The notes under the pieces: model-generated
Told to the model about the DNA's origin: nothing
The model's input: the letters and a program-made list of their open reading frames with translations, nothing else
The model's database searches: none
Assembly: GCF_000993805.1 (NCBI RefSeq)
Contig: NZ_CP009961.1
Location: 1,106,453-1,170,452 of the forward strand
DNA from: Thermofilum uzonense
Lineage (GTDB): Archaea > Thermoproteota > Thermoprotei > Thermofilales > Thermofilaceae
Length of the DNA stretch: 64,000 nt
Direction of reading: 5' to 3'
Position numbers and translations under genes: made by a program
Part shown: piece after piece, positions 40,853-48,784 of the stretch
How positions within the stretch are numbered: the first letter of the stretch is position 1
Layout: each line of letters starts with the position of its first letter

Positions 40853-43041
40853 CCTTTTACTTTAAAGACTTTTACCCAGCCGTTGGGTTCCGAGACATAT
40901 ACGAGCTCAAAGTGTTTTAGAGGGGATAATAAGTAGTGTGGACCGTTATAGCCTTGGAGCTGACCTAGGAAGGAGTCGAAGATGAAGAGCTGTTGTTTAT
41001 AGTTCCTAGTGAAGATCATCCTGTAGAGTGTCGCGTTTAACCCCTGCGGGGTGGGTGCGGGAACAAGGAGGTATAACCTCTGGTTATTCCCTAAATCTAG
41101 ATACGCGTAGGAGCCGTTGTTAAATCCGTAGATATACTTTCCTGCATCAAGTCCTATCCATTTCAGCATCTGGGGACTTTTAGCCATGTCTCCTCCTAGA
41201 GCTGGGTGTATCATTGAGAAATATACGCTCATACCCGTTGAGAGTTGGAGGCTCTGCAGCGGCTCAAACACTACTACATAGGTTACGTTTAGCTCCCTGA
41301 AGATTTTCAGGGCTGTGTCCTCGTCTGACATGAACGCAGTAGCTATCCTCTGGATCTGCTTCGTGTCGATTGTAGCGTTGTCACAAGTTGTTTTGCGCTC
41401 AGTGTTGACGCTTATCCAGTAGCCGTAGTCCCACCATGTCGCAATGGTAGCATCTTTCGGGACGTTGATCTTTATCCATTCTAGTGCTGAGATCCAGTCC
41501 ATATATTGATAGTTGTAGTCTATCATCGGTATTGATGAAGTAAGTATAAGTGCTGGCTGGTGAGAATATAGAGGTACTCTCGAACCAAGTATTGAAGGCG
41601 AGAAGAGTAAGAGGAGTATAATCATTGCCAGGACAGCTAGTGCCGGCGAGACAGACTTCTCTTTTTTCCTGGATATTGACGGACTTGACAGCATGCGAAT
41701 CCTATCGAATAACTCGATAAGTCCCATAGAGGCTACGACTGATATGGCTGGCGACAAAAGCAGTACGAGCCTCACAATCGATGATGAAAAGTAGAGAGAA
41801 GTAGCAAAGTAGAGGGCGGCGAAGGCTGCGTTAAGGTCTGTCTTCAGCCTCCTGGCGAAGAGATACACAGCAAATATCCCGAAAATTATTGAGGACTGAA
41901 AATCATCAAAGAGTTGGTTCCATGAGGGTACTGCGTGTTCAGCAACTGTAGTCACTCCGGGTTCTCTAATAGTTGGCAGTACAACTGCTAGTATCCTTCC
42001 AGAGATCAAGGAGGTTAACCCTGCTACATATGCGACAATGAAAAAGATAACTACTACTCCCGTTATTCCAATACCTATTTTCTTTATTTTAGAGGGAGTT
42101 GCTGCTCTTAGCCGGGAATACCCTATTAACAAGAAGACCGCATAGAGAGTAGTAGCTAATGGCAGGAAACCTACCAGAGATAAGAATGCCGTTTTCGGGC
42201 CAAACCTAGGTGTGGTTGCGACAAAGAGGGTTGTAATTACATTGCTGGCTATATAGATCTTTGCCATGATTTTATCAGTAGGGTGGAATAGAAGCCAAAT
42301 CAGGGATAAGAGGGCTATGAAGTTCCAGGGGTACAGGTATGCGCCCCACGATAGGACAACCATTCCGAAGGAGAGCCCGGCTAAGATGGAGAGTCCCAGT
42401 GATTTCCTTCGGTAAGCCACCAGGAAGAGGTAGAAGCCTAGCAGCATGAAGGGGATTGCAAATCCCTCGTGCTTAGCCCCGTAATTGGTCCTGTACATGT
42501 AAGCCCAGCTTAGGCTTATAAGGACGGCTGACAGCACGCCTGTTCTCTCATCCTTCAGCTCTTTACCCAATAGATAAGCAGTGAAAACAGCCAGGGCGGC
42601 TCCAACTGGGACCGAGATCCCGTGAACAAAATATAGGTCGGTTTTCACCCCTAAGGTGCGGAGAAACTCGTAGGCAGCCACCGTAAAAAGTGCGGCTCCA
42701 GGCTGGCTCGAGCCCCTAAGATCCCTGCCATGCGGGGCCCAGAATAATGTGTCGAGTGGCTTGGGGTTTTCAAACCACCAGTGATACCACCAAGTTATGC
42801 CTCCAAGGAGGCTACCATTACCGTTTTCCAGCGTCTTCACGGATAGGTAATACTCGTAGAAGGGGTCGAACTCGTTGAGATAAACGCCCCAGTGGAGGGG
42901 GGCTAGGCGTGCCAGGAGCGTTATGGTAAACGAGATGGCCAGAATTACTCCAACCACGAGTCTTGGATCTCCTAGAGCTTCAAGCCCCTTGAGCAACGCT
43001 GAAGCAAGACTGTCCTTGATGGTAGTCTTTCTTCCAGACAC
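40849..43041 (-). CDS. aglB: Oligosaccharyltransferase AglB/STT3
   Basis: Membrane enzyme of 730 residues that transfers the lipid-linked glycan onto asparagine of N-x-S/T sequons outside the cell. About 12-13 transmembrane helices cover residues 20-480. The first external loop has the acidic NEFDPFYEYY motif near 55-65. The C-terminal soluble domain has the catalytic-site signature WWDYGYW at 536-542. GTG is the start, and TATA-like AAAATAAATA near 43063-43072 predicts a leaderless message. Cis-prenyltransferase and the dolichol-kinase-like gene in this window belong to the same pathway, and the large sequon-rich secreted proteins are plausible substrates. Confidence 0.96.
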   Translation of the reverse strand: MSGRKTTIKDSLASALLKGLEALGDPRLVVGVILAISFTITLLARLAPLHWGVYLNEFDPFYEYYLSVKTLENGNGSLLGGITWWYHWWFENPKPLDTLFWAPHGRDLRGSSQPGAALFTVAAYEFLRTLGVKTDLYFVHGISVPVGAALAVFTAYLLGKELKDERTGVLSAVLISLSWAYMYRTNYGAKHEGFAIPFMLLGFYLFLVAYRRKSLGLSILAGLSFGMVVLSWGAYLYPWNFIALLSLIWLLFHPTDKIMAKIYIASNVITTLFVATTPRFGPKTAFLSLVGFLPLATTLYAVFLLIGYSRLRAATPSKIKKIGIGITGVVVIFFIVAYVAGLTSLISGRILAVVLPTIREPGVTTVAEHAVPSWNQLFDDFQSSIIFGIFAVYLFARRLKTDLNAAFAALYFATSLYFSSSIVRLVLLLSPAISVVASMGLIELFDRIRMLSSPSISRKKEKSVSPALAVLAMIILLLLFSPSILGSRVPLYSHQPALILTSSIPMIDYNYQYMDWISALEWIKINVPKDATIATWWDYGYWISVNTERKTTCDNATIDTKQIQRIATAFMSDEDTALKIFRELNVTYVVVFEPLQSLQLSTGMSVYFSMIHPALGGDMAKSPQMLKWIGLDAGKYIYGFNNGSYAYLDLGNNQRLYLLVPAPTPQGLNATLYRMIFTRNYKQQLFIFDSFLGQLQGYNGPHYLLSPLKHFELVYVSEPNGWVKVFKVKG

Positions 43042-43122
43042 AGTTTACGCTTCACACATACAGGTATTTATTTTTGAGCTTATACGAGAAATCAGGCTGA
43101 CTCGGATATGCTCCAAATTGAG

Positions 43123-43133
43123 AAAATATTAAT
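43123..43133 (+). promoter_or_regulatory. TATA box of the small zinc-ribbon gene
   Basis: AAAATATTAAT is centred about 26 bases before 43154, seven bases ahead of the ATG. The spacing supports a real, nearly leaderless short gene here. Confidence 0.45.
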
Positions 43134-43160
43134 AACGTTTGATTCCTGCTGTTATCCTCA

Positions 43161-43331
43161 ATGATAACAGTTGTCTGCAAGAAGTGTGGCTATGTGTTCT
43201 ACAAGGGGGAAAAGCTCCCCAACCTTTATAAAATATACGCCTCTGTCGGGGGAAAATGCCCAAAATGTGGTACTGCGATAGATTGGATTCCACAGGATAT
43301 CGAGGTTAAGAGAAGGAAAACAAGGGGCTAG
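43161..43331 (+). CDS. Small zinc-ribbon protein (56 residues)
   Basis: Short gene with two CxxC pairs, CKKCG at residues 6-10 and CPKCG at 33-37, a typical zinc ribbon, ending in a basic tail (EVKRRKTRG). It has its own TATA box and an ATG start. It sits between the divergent aglB gene and the convergent RuvC-like gene. Resembles the many small archaeal zinc-ribbon proteins; nucleic-acid or protein binding is likely, the specific role unknown. Confidence 0.7.
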   Translation: MITVVCKKCGYVFYKGEKLPNLYKIYASVGGKCPKCGTAIDWIPQDIEVKRRKTRG

Positions 43332-43364
43332 CTCCAGAAAGCCTATAGGGCTCCTTGTGTAAAC

Positions 43365-43928
43365 TTACTTCCCCTCATACATACGACGATTATTCGAGAT
43401 AGCCTTCATTATCAGGAGTGCGCGACCTTTAAGGTATATTCCTAAGGCGTCGAGTACATCATCCTTTGATTTTATGTCTGTGTGAGGGATGGGAAGCTTT
43501 GATTCATCCAGAAACTCGACCACCACATTGGGTGGTTTGACTTCAAGGAGCTTATGCGCCGCGGGGGTATTCCCAATGAAAAGAATCACACGGGCATAGT
43601 ATCGGGAGAGAGCCTGGAATATTTTCCTAAATGTTTCGGGGGTTGTCGACGATGCATAGAGTATTTCATCGTCTGCGGCCATGACGAAGCCTGTTTTAGC
43701 TTCGCCTGGGTCAACAGCTATTATAACCTCCTTGTGTCTTTGAGGTGGTGATCTTAAAAATACGTTGATAAGTGGTTCAGCAATATCGTCATTTAATATT
43801 TCGCAAGGTATGATTACTTGGGGGTTCTCGGGATCTATTTCATAGTGACCCGCTATCCTACTCAGATAGTGAGAAAGAATTAGTAACTTCTCGCGACATT
43901 CAGAGGAGACGCGTATTGGGTCAGACAC
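43365..43928 (-). CDS. Predicted RuvC/RNase H-fold nuclease-like protein
   Basis: Protein of 187 residues. VIIAVDPGEAKTGF at 68-81 resembles the first strand of RuvC/YqgF-type RNase H folds (IGIDPGxxxTG) with D73 as metal ligand. A C-terminal helix carries KSKDDVLDALGIYL with D156, D157 and D160, where the last catalytic acid usually sits. The first 60 residues are a separate helical segment. Whether it cleaves Holliday junctions, RNA or nothing is unknown. A TATA-like CTATATAAAC on the minus strand at 43953-43962 gives it a probable leaderless start of its own, though it follows the P-loop gene by 66 bases. Confidence 0.65.
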   Translation of the reverse strand: MSDPIRVSSECREKLLILSHYLSRIAGHYEIDPENPQVIIPCEILNDDIAEPLINVFLRSPPQRHKEVIIAVDPGEAKTGFVMAADDEILYASSTTPETFRKIFQALSRYYARVILFIGNTPAAHKLLEVKPPNVVVEFLDESKLPIPHTDIKSKDDVLDALGIYLKGRALLIMKAISNNRRMYEGK

Positions 43929-43994
43929 CTGTGTACTCGTGCTAGTTTCAGGTTTATATAGTTTAGCGCCGAGAGGCCACGAGTATGGACATAC

Positions 43995-44576
43995 TTATCG
44001 AGAAGCCTTCTCTTCAAAGCACCCATCAATGGATTCGGTAAACTTCTCTTTAAGATTCCTGTCGTAAACATGAACAACTATCTTCTCGTCTACTTTTTCA
44101 AGTCTGGTAAAGTCTCGGGAGAATCTTCTGAGAATCTTGTAGGCAAGTGGCTTTCGGCCAGAGATCTCTTGGGCCGTAACTATCAAGGGGATGCTTCTTC
44201 TTTGAGAGAACTCATGAAGCTTTGAGGCCGCGAAAAGTTGGAGTTTTGATATAGAAGTCTCACGCATATAGAATCTAAGCGGTAGAAAGTATATTGAGAA
44301 GCCATCGTATACCAGGGAGCCAAAATTTCCAGATAGTTTTTCGAGACTGAGTAGAAAGCTTATCTCGCTTTTCAGATTTTGAATTCTTACAACCTTTATC
44401 TCCTCACTTTCCTCAGGCGAGATAATAGAATGTCTTCCAAGTCCTGCATAAAGAAGGGGGGAGGTACCAGCTATCAAGCGACCTGTGAATATAGAGAAGC
44501 GGGTCTTACAGGAACCTGGCGAACCATAGATTACATGTATTCCTGGGAGTCTGTAAAGGCGTAGTATACTCTTCAT
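43995..44576 (-). CDS. RecA-like P-loop ATPase, small
   Basis: Protein of 193 residues. Walker A is GSPGSCKT at 18-25 right after the N-terminal strand GIHVIY. Walker B is SLVYDG near 86-92. A hydroxyl/glutamine pair in PLIVTAQEISGRK near 135-145 resembles the L1-like region of RecA-fold proteins. The fold is consistent with a compact RadA paralog. It is linked by six bases to an upstream membrane-protein gene and precedes the RuvC-like gene. Function unknown; recombination or repair is the obvious guess from fold and neighbour. Confidence 0.7.
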   Translation of the reverse strand: MKSILRLYRLPGIHVIYGSPGSCKTRFSIFTGRLIAGTSPLLYAGLGRHSIISPEESEEIKVVRIQNLKSEISFLLSLEKLSGNFGSLVYDGFSIYFLPLRFYMRETSISKLQLFAASKLHEFSQRRSIPLIVTAQEISGRKPLAYKILRRFSRDFTRLEKVDEKIVVHVYDRNLKEKFTESIDGCFEEKASR

Positions 44577-44582
44577 AATTGA

Positions 44583-44936
44583 TTACTTCATCCCATATAC
44601 GGTGAATAGTAGCAAGACAGAGATTAACACTACGAGTAGGCCTGATATCAGAAACATTATTGCGAGGTTTGGCCGGGAGCGATACCTAGGAGCCTCGTAG
44701 AGCAAGATAAGCCCGGCTATCGATAGAGAATATAGGAAAAATATCGTGAGAAATTCGCCTGTTGTCTGTGAAGCTGTCCCAGGATAGATTATGTAGGTGC
44801 CCAGAGAGAAGGGTGGTCGCTCCGCCAAGATGAAGACTAGTCCTGATGCGATTAAAACTGAGATTACTAGTAGGAGCCATGCAAGGTTATTCTCGGATAC
44901 CAATTTCTCTAATATAGTAAATCTTCCTTCAGGCAT
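44583..44936 (-). CDS. Small membrane protein with three transmembrane segments
   Basis: Protein of 117 residues with hydrophobic segments at about 18-36, 58-80 and 90-115. The loop between the first two (ERPPFSLGTYIIYPGTASQTTGEF) would face outside. I do not recognise the family. It lies between the UbiA prenyltransferase gene (47 bases upstream) and the P-loop gene (6 bases downstream), so it is in the middle of a four-gene minus-strand cluster. Confidence 0.65.
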   Translation of the reverse strand: MPEGRFTILEKLVSENNLAWLLLVISVLIASGLVFILAERPPFSLGTYIIYPGTASQTTGEFLTIFFLYSLSIAGLILLYEAPRYRSRPNLAIMFLISGLLVVLISVLLLFTVYGMK

Positions 44937-44983
44937 AACTGCTACACCAGGCCCGCTTATTTATTTTTGTCTTTTCCAGCTAC

Positions 44984-45814
44984 CTAGGGTATCACGAAGG
45001 ATGCCAGGGCTATAAGCATGCCGATTAGAGTAGTGTTTCTCAGCTTGCCGGCATTGGAGGGGGTTGGCTCCTTCAGCATAAGGTAAGCACCATGGATGAA
45101 AATAATGTCTGTCAGAGATATTAGCGCTGTGAAGAACAGTTTGTTCGCGAAGTAACTTATGGCTGCAAAACTTAGTGCAACAGCGAGAAGCATGAAGACC
45201 GATGCAACTTTTCCTGCTTTTTCTGATCCTATCTCACACGCTAGAGTGCATATGTTCACCCTCACATCGCCCTCAAGATCCCTGACACCTTTAACAACCT
45301 CCCTTCCTACATTTGCTAAAAATGCTATCATAAAGAATAATATCGTCTTCTCGGGTACATCGAGGCCGGTTGCCAGCGATCCGTAAAGGAAACTGCTCGC
45401 CGTTAACCCTGCGACAGTGATATTACCGATTATTGAAAACCTCTTCAAATACGCGTTGTAAAGATTACCGAGAGATAACGCCATGATTAAAAGGAGCATG
45501 GGTGCTTTACCCAGGAGTGAGGCGAGGATTATTGAGGAAAATGCTAGTAGGATTGCAATAATTACGGCTTCGTCTTTTGACACCTCTCCTGTGACGAGGG
45601 GCCTATCAGGCGAATTTATCCTGTCCTCTTCCATATTAAAGATATCATTAAAGGCGAAGAGAGAGGCTTCAACCATTACAGAGCTTAGAAAAGCGATTAT
45701 CAACGCCTCACACAGACACCACTTGACAGCTAAGAATCCTGCCATGACCGCAAGGCCGGTCATGACGCCGTGTTCGATTCTCGTTAACCTTAAATAGGCT
45801 CTAGCTTTTCCCAC
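44984..45814 (-). CDS. UbiA-family digeranylgeranylglyceryl phosphate synthase
   Basis: Membrane prenyltransferase of 276 residues that adds the second geranylgeranyl chain to GGGP in archaeal ether-lipid synthesis. The first aspartate motif is NDIFNMEEDRINSPDRP at 56-72. The second, GVRDLEGDVRVN, is near 175-186. About eight transmembrane helices are present. Other UbiA enzymes have similar motifs, but the NSPDRPLVTGEVS form is typical of DGGGP synthase. GGGP synthase, which makes its substrate, is encoded elsewhere in this window. GTG start; first gene of the cluster with the three-TM and P-loop proteins. Confidence 0.9.
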   Translation of the reverse strand: MGKARAYLRLTRIEHGVMTGLAVMAGFLAVKWCLCEALIIAFLSSVMVEASLFAFNDIFNMEEDRINSPDRPLVTGEVSKDEAVIIAILLAFSSIILASLLGKAPMLLLIMALSLGNLYNAYLKRFSIIGNITVAGLTASSFLYGSLATGLDVPEKTILFFMIAFLANVGREVVKGVRDLEGDVRVNICTLACEIGSEKAGKVASVFMLLAVALSFAAISYFANKLFFTALISLTDIIFIHGAYLMLKEPTPSNAGKLRNTTLIGMLIALASFVIP

Positions 45815-45883
45815 AAGTTTACGGAGCTACTCCCCGATATAAAACATGGCGCCCATAGGAGATGAAAGACGGATTTTGTTAAG

Positions 45884-45992
45884 CGGGCCCGCCGGGAATC
45901 GAACCCGGGACCTGCGGCTTTCTCTGGGAAAGCCTAGGACTGCGGCGCTCCTGGAGCGTGGCCGCCGCGCTTCCTGACTGCGCTACGGGCCC
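45884..45992 (-). tRNA. tRNA-Arg(CCT) with two introns
   Basis: Acceptor stem GGGCCCG/CGGGCCC, D stem GCGC/GCGC with loop AGTCAGGAA, T arm CCGGG-TTCGATT-CCCGG, variable loop AGGTC and discriminator G. CCA is not encoded. The anticodon stem is GCGGC/GCCGC, but 42 bases lie between the strands instead of 7. A 20-base intron at position 32/33 (45940-45959) is defined by a textbook bulge-helix-bulge. Removing it and a further 15 bases near 37/38 (45920-45934) leaves the loop CTCCTAA, anticodon CCT. Arginine identity is supported by A20, C35, U36 and G73. The second intron has only a relaxed splice motif, so its exact edges are less sure. Confidence 0.85.
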
Positions 45993-46017
45993 TCGTGAAG
46001 GCTAGACATATGTTTCT

Positions 46018-46026
46018 GATAAATTT
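46018..46026 (-). promoter_or_regulatory. TATA box of the tRNA-Arg gene
   Basis: AAATTTATC on the minus strand is centred about 26 bases upstream of 45996, just before the mature 5' end of the tRNA. Confidence 0.45.
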
Positions 46027-46143
46027 TACTTTCCATCTGATTAAGGACTCATCTAGAAAAATAGCCAGGGTTACAAGTTTTTGCTTTTAGAATTGAAGAA
46101 TGTCAACGAGTATTAACGATAATGGCGTTTTAGAAGCTTCTCT

Positions 46144-46452
46144 TTACACGACCTCGATTTCTACACGCACCGTTGGTGGCACACGGGTTCGAAGTAGCAG
46201 GCGGGTTGCCCTCTCATCGGCATCCATGTCTATGAGCCTTTTATGTATTCTGAGCTCAAACCTATCGAAGGTTTCATATCCTTGACCTGAGGGTGCGCGT
46301 CTTGTGACGACTCTTGCTACCTGGACGGGCAGGGGGATAGGGCCACGGATCTTAACGCCTGTTCTCTTGGCTATCTCAACTATATCTTTGCATACTGCGT
46401 TTAGGTCTTCGACAGATGTGCTTGAGAGACGGATGCGAACCTTGGTTGGCAT
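46144..46452 (-). CDS. rps10: 30S ribosomal protein S10
   Basis: Ribosomal protein of 102 residues. KVRIRLSSTSVEDLNAVCKD, RGPIPLPVQVARVVTRRAPSGQG and ELRIHKRLIDMDADERA match archaeal S10p (S20e). It is placed 65 bases after the EF-1alpha gene on the same strand, the conserved archaeal order (EF-1alpha then S10). Confidence 0.97.
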   Translation of the reverse strand: MPTKVRIRLSSTSVEDLNAVCKDIVEIAKRTGVKIRGPIPLPVQVARVVTRRAPSGQGYETFDRFELRIHKRLIDMDADERATRLLLRTRVPPTVRVEIEVV

Positions 46453-46517
46453 ACAGCATCACAGGCAAAAAGGTGAAGGCTGTATAGTATAAAAATTTTA
46501 TCTCTAAAAGACGGCTA

Positions 46518-47819
46518 CTAGTATCCTTCAGCCTTTTTAACGTCTATGACTACTCCAGCCGCTATAGTTCTGCCAGAGTCGCGTACCGCAAACCTGCCCA
46601 ATGGCGGGAAATCAGAGTATTTCTCGACGACCACTGGCTTTCTAGGCTTAAACCTTACGATAGCTGAGTCGCCTTGTTTGATGTACTGAGGTTTCTCCTC
46701 TGCGACGCTACCTGTCCTGGGATCTAGTTTCTGGAGTAGTTCCTCAAAGGTCACAGGAACCGTTGCGGTGTGAACGTGTAGTACCGGGGTATAGCCTGCC
46801 GCTATCGCCGTCGGGTGGAACAATACGAAGATACGTCCTATAAACTCGTCCACTACTGTGGGTGGGTTAGTTGTGGGACCGACAACATCGCCGCGCCTGA
46901 TCTGACTCTTCTCGACACCCTTCACGTTAAAGCCTATGTTGTCGCCGGGTATTGCTTCCTGAATAGGAGTGTGGTGTGTCTCGATGGATTTTACTTCTCC
47001 CACAGCCTTTGGCGGGTTTATTATTATCTTGTCGCCGACCCTGAGAACGCCTGTCTCAACCCTGCCTACAGGAACTGTTCCAACGCCTTTGATGGAGTAG
47101 ACGTCCTGGATTGGAATTCTTAGTGGCTTGTCGATGGGTCGTGGAGGCTCTTTAAAGGTGTCTAGAGCCTCGTAGAGGGAGGGACCGTTGTACCATGGAG
47201 TTTTCTCGGGTGAGCGTTTAACTATGTTGACTCCTTCCCAAGCGGAGATTGGTACAAAGTGTATCTCTTCAAGCTTATAGCCGACCATTCTCAGTAGCCT
47301 TGAGAGCTGGTTCTTGATATCCTCGTATCTCTGCTGGCTATAATTCACAGTATCCATCTTGTTTATGGCTACCACGAGCTGGTCGACACCCATTGTCTTG
47401 GCGAGGAAAATGTGCTCTCGCGTCTGACCAGCCGGACTTATACCGGCCTCGAACTCACCCTCCTTAGCAGACACGACCAGAATTGCAGCATCAGCCTGGC
47501 TTGCTCCAGTAATCATGTTCTTGACGAAGTCGCGGTGTCCAGGAGCGTCGATAAGCGTGAAGAAGTACTTCTTTGTCTCGAATTTGTAGAAGCCCAAGTC
47601 TATTGTTATTCCGCGCTCGCGCTCCTCCTTCAACCTGTCGAGAACCCAAGCGTACTTAAAGGACTCCCGGCCAAGCTTCTTTGCTTCTTCCTCGTATTGC
47701 TGGATTGTTCTGGGGTCTACGGCACCAATTTCATAGAGGAGTCTACCCATGGTGGTGCTCTTTCCGTGGTCTATATGACCGATTACCACTAGATTAAGGT
47801 GTGGCTTCTTCTCAGACAT
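46518..47819 (-). CDS. tuf: Translation elongation factor 1-alpha
   Basis: GTPase of 433 residues that delivers aminoacyl-tRNA to the ribosome. G1 is GHIDHGKST near 13-21, G3 DAPGHRDF near 91-98, G4 NKMD near 153, and G5 in VPISAW. Domains II and III follow, with RIPIQDVYSIKGVGTVPVGRVETG and a C-terminal GRFAVRDSGRTIAAGVV. GGTGAG lies just before the ATG, and a TATA box is at 47858-47866. Followed by S10. Confidence 0.98.
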   Translation of the reverse strand: MSEKKPHLNLVVIGHIDHGKSTTMGRLLYEIGAVDPRTIQQYEEEAKKLGRESFKYAWVLDRLKEERERGITIDLGFYKFETKKYFFTLIDAPGHRDFVKNMITGASQADAAILVVSAKEGEFEAGISPAGQTREHIFLAKTMGVDQLVVAINKMDTVNYSQQRYEDIKNQLSRLLRMVGYKLEEIHFVPISAWEGVNIVKRSPEKTPWYNGPSLYEALDTFKEPPRPIDKPLRIPIQDVYSIKGVGTVPVGRVETGVLRVGDKIIINPPKAVGEVKSIETHHTPIQEAIPGDNIGFNVKGVEKSQIRRGDVVGPTTNPPTVVDEFIGRIFVLFHPTAIAAGYTPVLHVHTATVPVTFEELLQKLDPRTGSVAEEKPQYIKQGDSAIVRFKPRKPVVVEKYSDFPPLGRFAVRDSGRTIAAGVVIDVKKAEGY

Positions 47820-47857
47820 TGTCTCACCTATTTCAGCGTAATTGTAGGTAGTGAGAA

Positions 47858-47866
47858 TTATAAAAA
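47858..47866 (-). promoter_or_regulatory. TATA box of the EF-1alpha-S10 operon
   Basis: TTTTTATAA on the minus strand is about 26 bases upstream of a predicted start near 47836, with GGTGAG then ATG following. It is near consensus, as expected for a highly expressed gene. Confidence 0.5.
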
Positions 47867-47890
47867 TTTATCTAGCTAGCCTCGATATTT

Positions 47891-48448
47891 CTACGCAAAT
47901 AGCTGAGGATACTTCTCCCTGTATGCGTCTATATATGTGGATACCACTCTCTTGATAGCTTCAGGTGGTAGGTGCTGGGTAGAGACAACGAGATCCGCTA
48001 CACTATAATCCCTGATGTTGAGCCCATAGTACTTTAAGGCTCTCTCATAGTTGCTTTTCTCGCGTTGAATAATCTCCTCAAGAGCCTCCTCGAAACTTAT
48101 GCCATCCCGTTTAGCTATTCTCTCAGCCCTGACTTCTCGCGGTGCATCGAAAATAACTTTAATGTGAGCTATGTCCTTGAGAACCCATACTGCGAGGTGT
48201 CCCTCAACAACTACCCCTCCGTACAGAGCTTCTATAATAGCTTTCTGGTCTATCATCATGTCTATCTCCATGTTTTTCTCAGCTTCCCTATGCAGTTGGA
48301 GAAAGTCTATCCCTCGCTCCCTGGCGATCTCCCTGAAGAGATGCCCGCTTGACACGTAGCGCAAACCATAGTACTCGGAGATAAAACGAGAATACGTTGT
48401 TTTCCCACTGCCTGGCGTCCCACTTACAGCTATAACTACGCAGGGCAC
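47891..48448 (-). CDS. cmk: Cytidylate kinase, archaeal type
   Basis: Phosphorylates (d)CMP and has 185 residues. P-loop SGTPGSGKTTYSR is at 9-21, SSGHLFREIA is the nucleotide-monophosphate region, VVEGHLAVW follows, and FDAPREVRAERIAKRDG is the lid. The length matches the compact archaeal Cmk (COG1102). The start is GTG, six bases after the L34e stop; L34e next to cytidylate kinase is a conserved archaeal arrangement. Confidence 0.92.
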   Translation of the reverse strand: MPCVVIAVSGTPGSGKTTYSRFISEYYGLRYVSSGHLFREIARERGIDFLQLHREAEKNMEIDMMIDQKAIIEALYGGVVVEGHLAVWVLKDIAHIKVIFDAPREVRAERIAKRDGISFEEALEEIIQREKSNYERALKYYGLNIRDYSVADLVVSTQHLPPEAIKRVVSTYIDAYREKYPQLFA

Positions 48449-48454
48449 GGCTTA

Positions 48455-48718
48455 TCAGGCTCTCGTACGAACTGAGACCTTAATGCCCAGCTTTAAGCAC
48501 CTATGGCAGAGATAACCACCAAAGGCTCTGGTTGGCATCTTTACACCTTTTCGCTCTTCTTTCAAGGTCAGCCTGGGTATTCCTTGGAGAGGCATGCCAC
48601 AAACAGCGCATTTTGGGTAGTCATGCTTCTTGTCCATAACTCTCAGTACAAGGCGCCCCCCAGGTGTTCTGACATGTCTACGCTTCTTTGTACGTGACCT
48701 TAGGCTGGGTCTAACCAT
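48455..48718 (-). CDS. rpl34e: 50S ribosomal protein L34e
   Basis: Ribosomal protein of 87 residues beginning VRPSLRSRTKKRRHVRTPGG, with CAVCG and CHRC zinc-ribbon pairs. The frame is open nine codons further, but the ATG at 48718, preceded by GGTG at a normal distance, fits the family's N terminus. Divergent from aspS with 66 bases between the starts. Confidence 0.96.
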   Translation of the reverse strand: MVRPSLRSRTKKRRHVRTPGGRLVLRVMDKKHDYPKCAVCGMPLQGIPRLTLKEERKGVKMPTRAFGGYLCHRCLKLGIKVSVRTRA

Positions 48719-48784
48719 CAGGAGCACCAAAGGCTTTATGTGCATGAATTTAAGAAATTTTCGGGTAACCGTCGGTGTCGAGGG

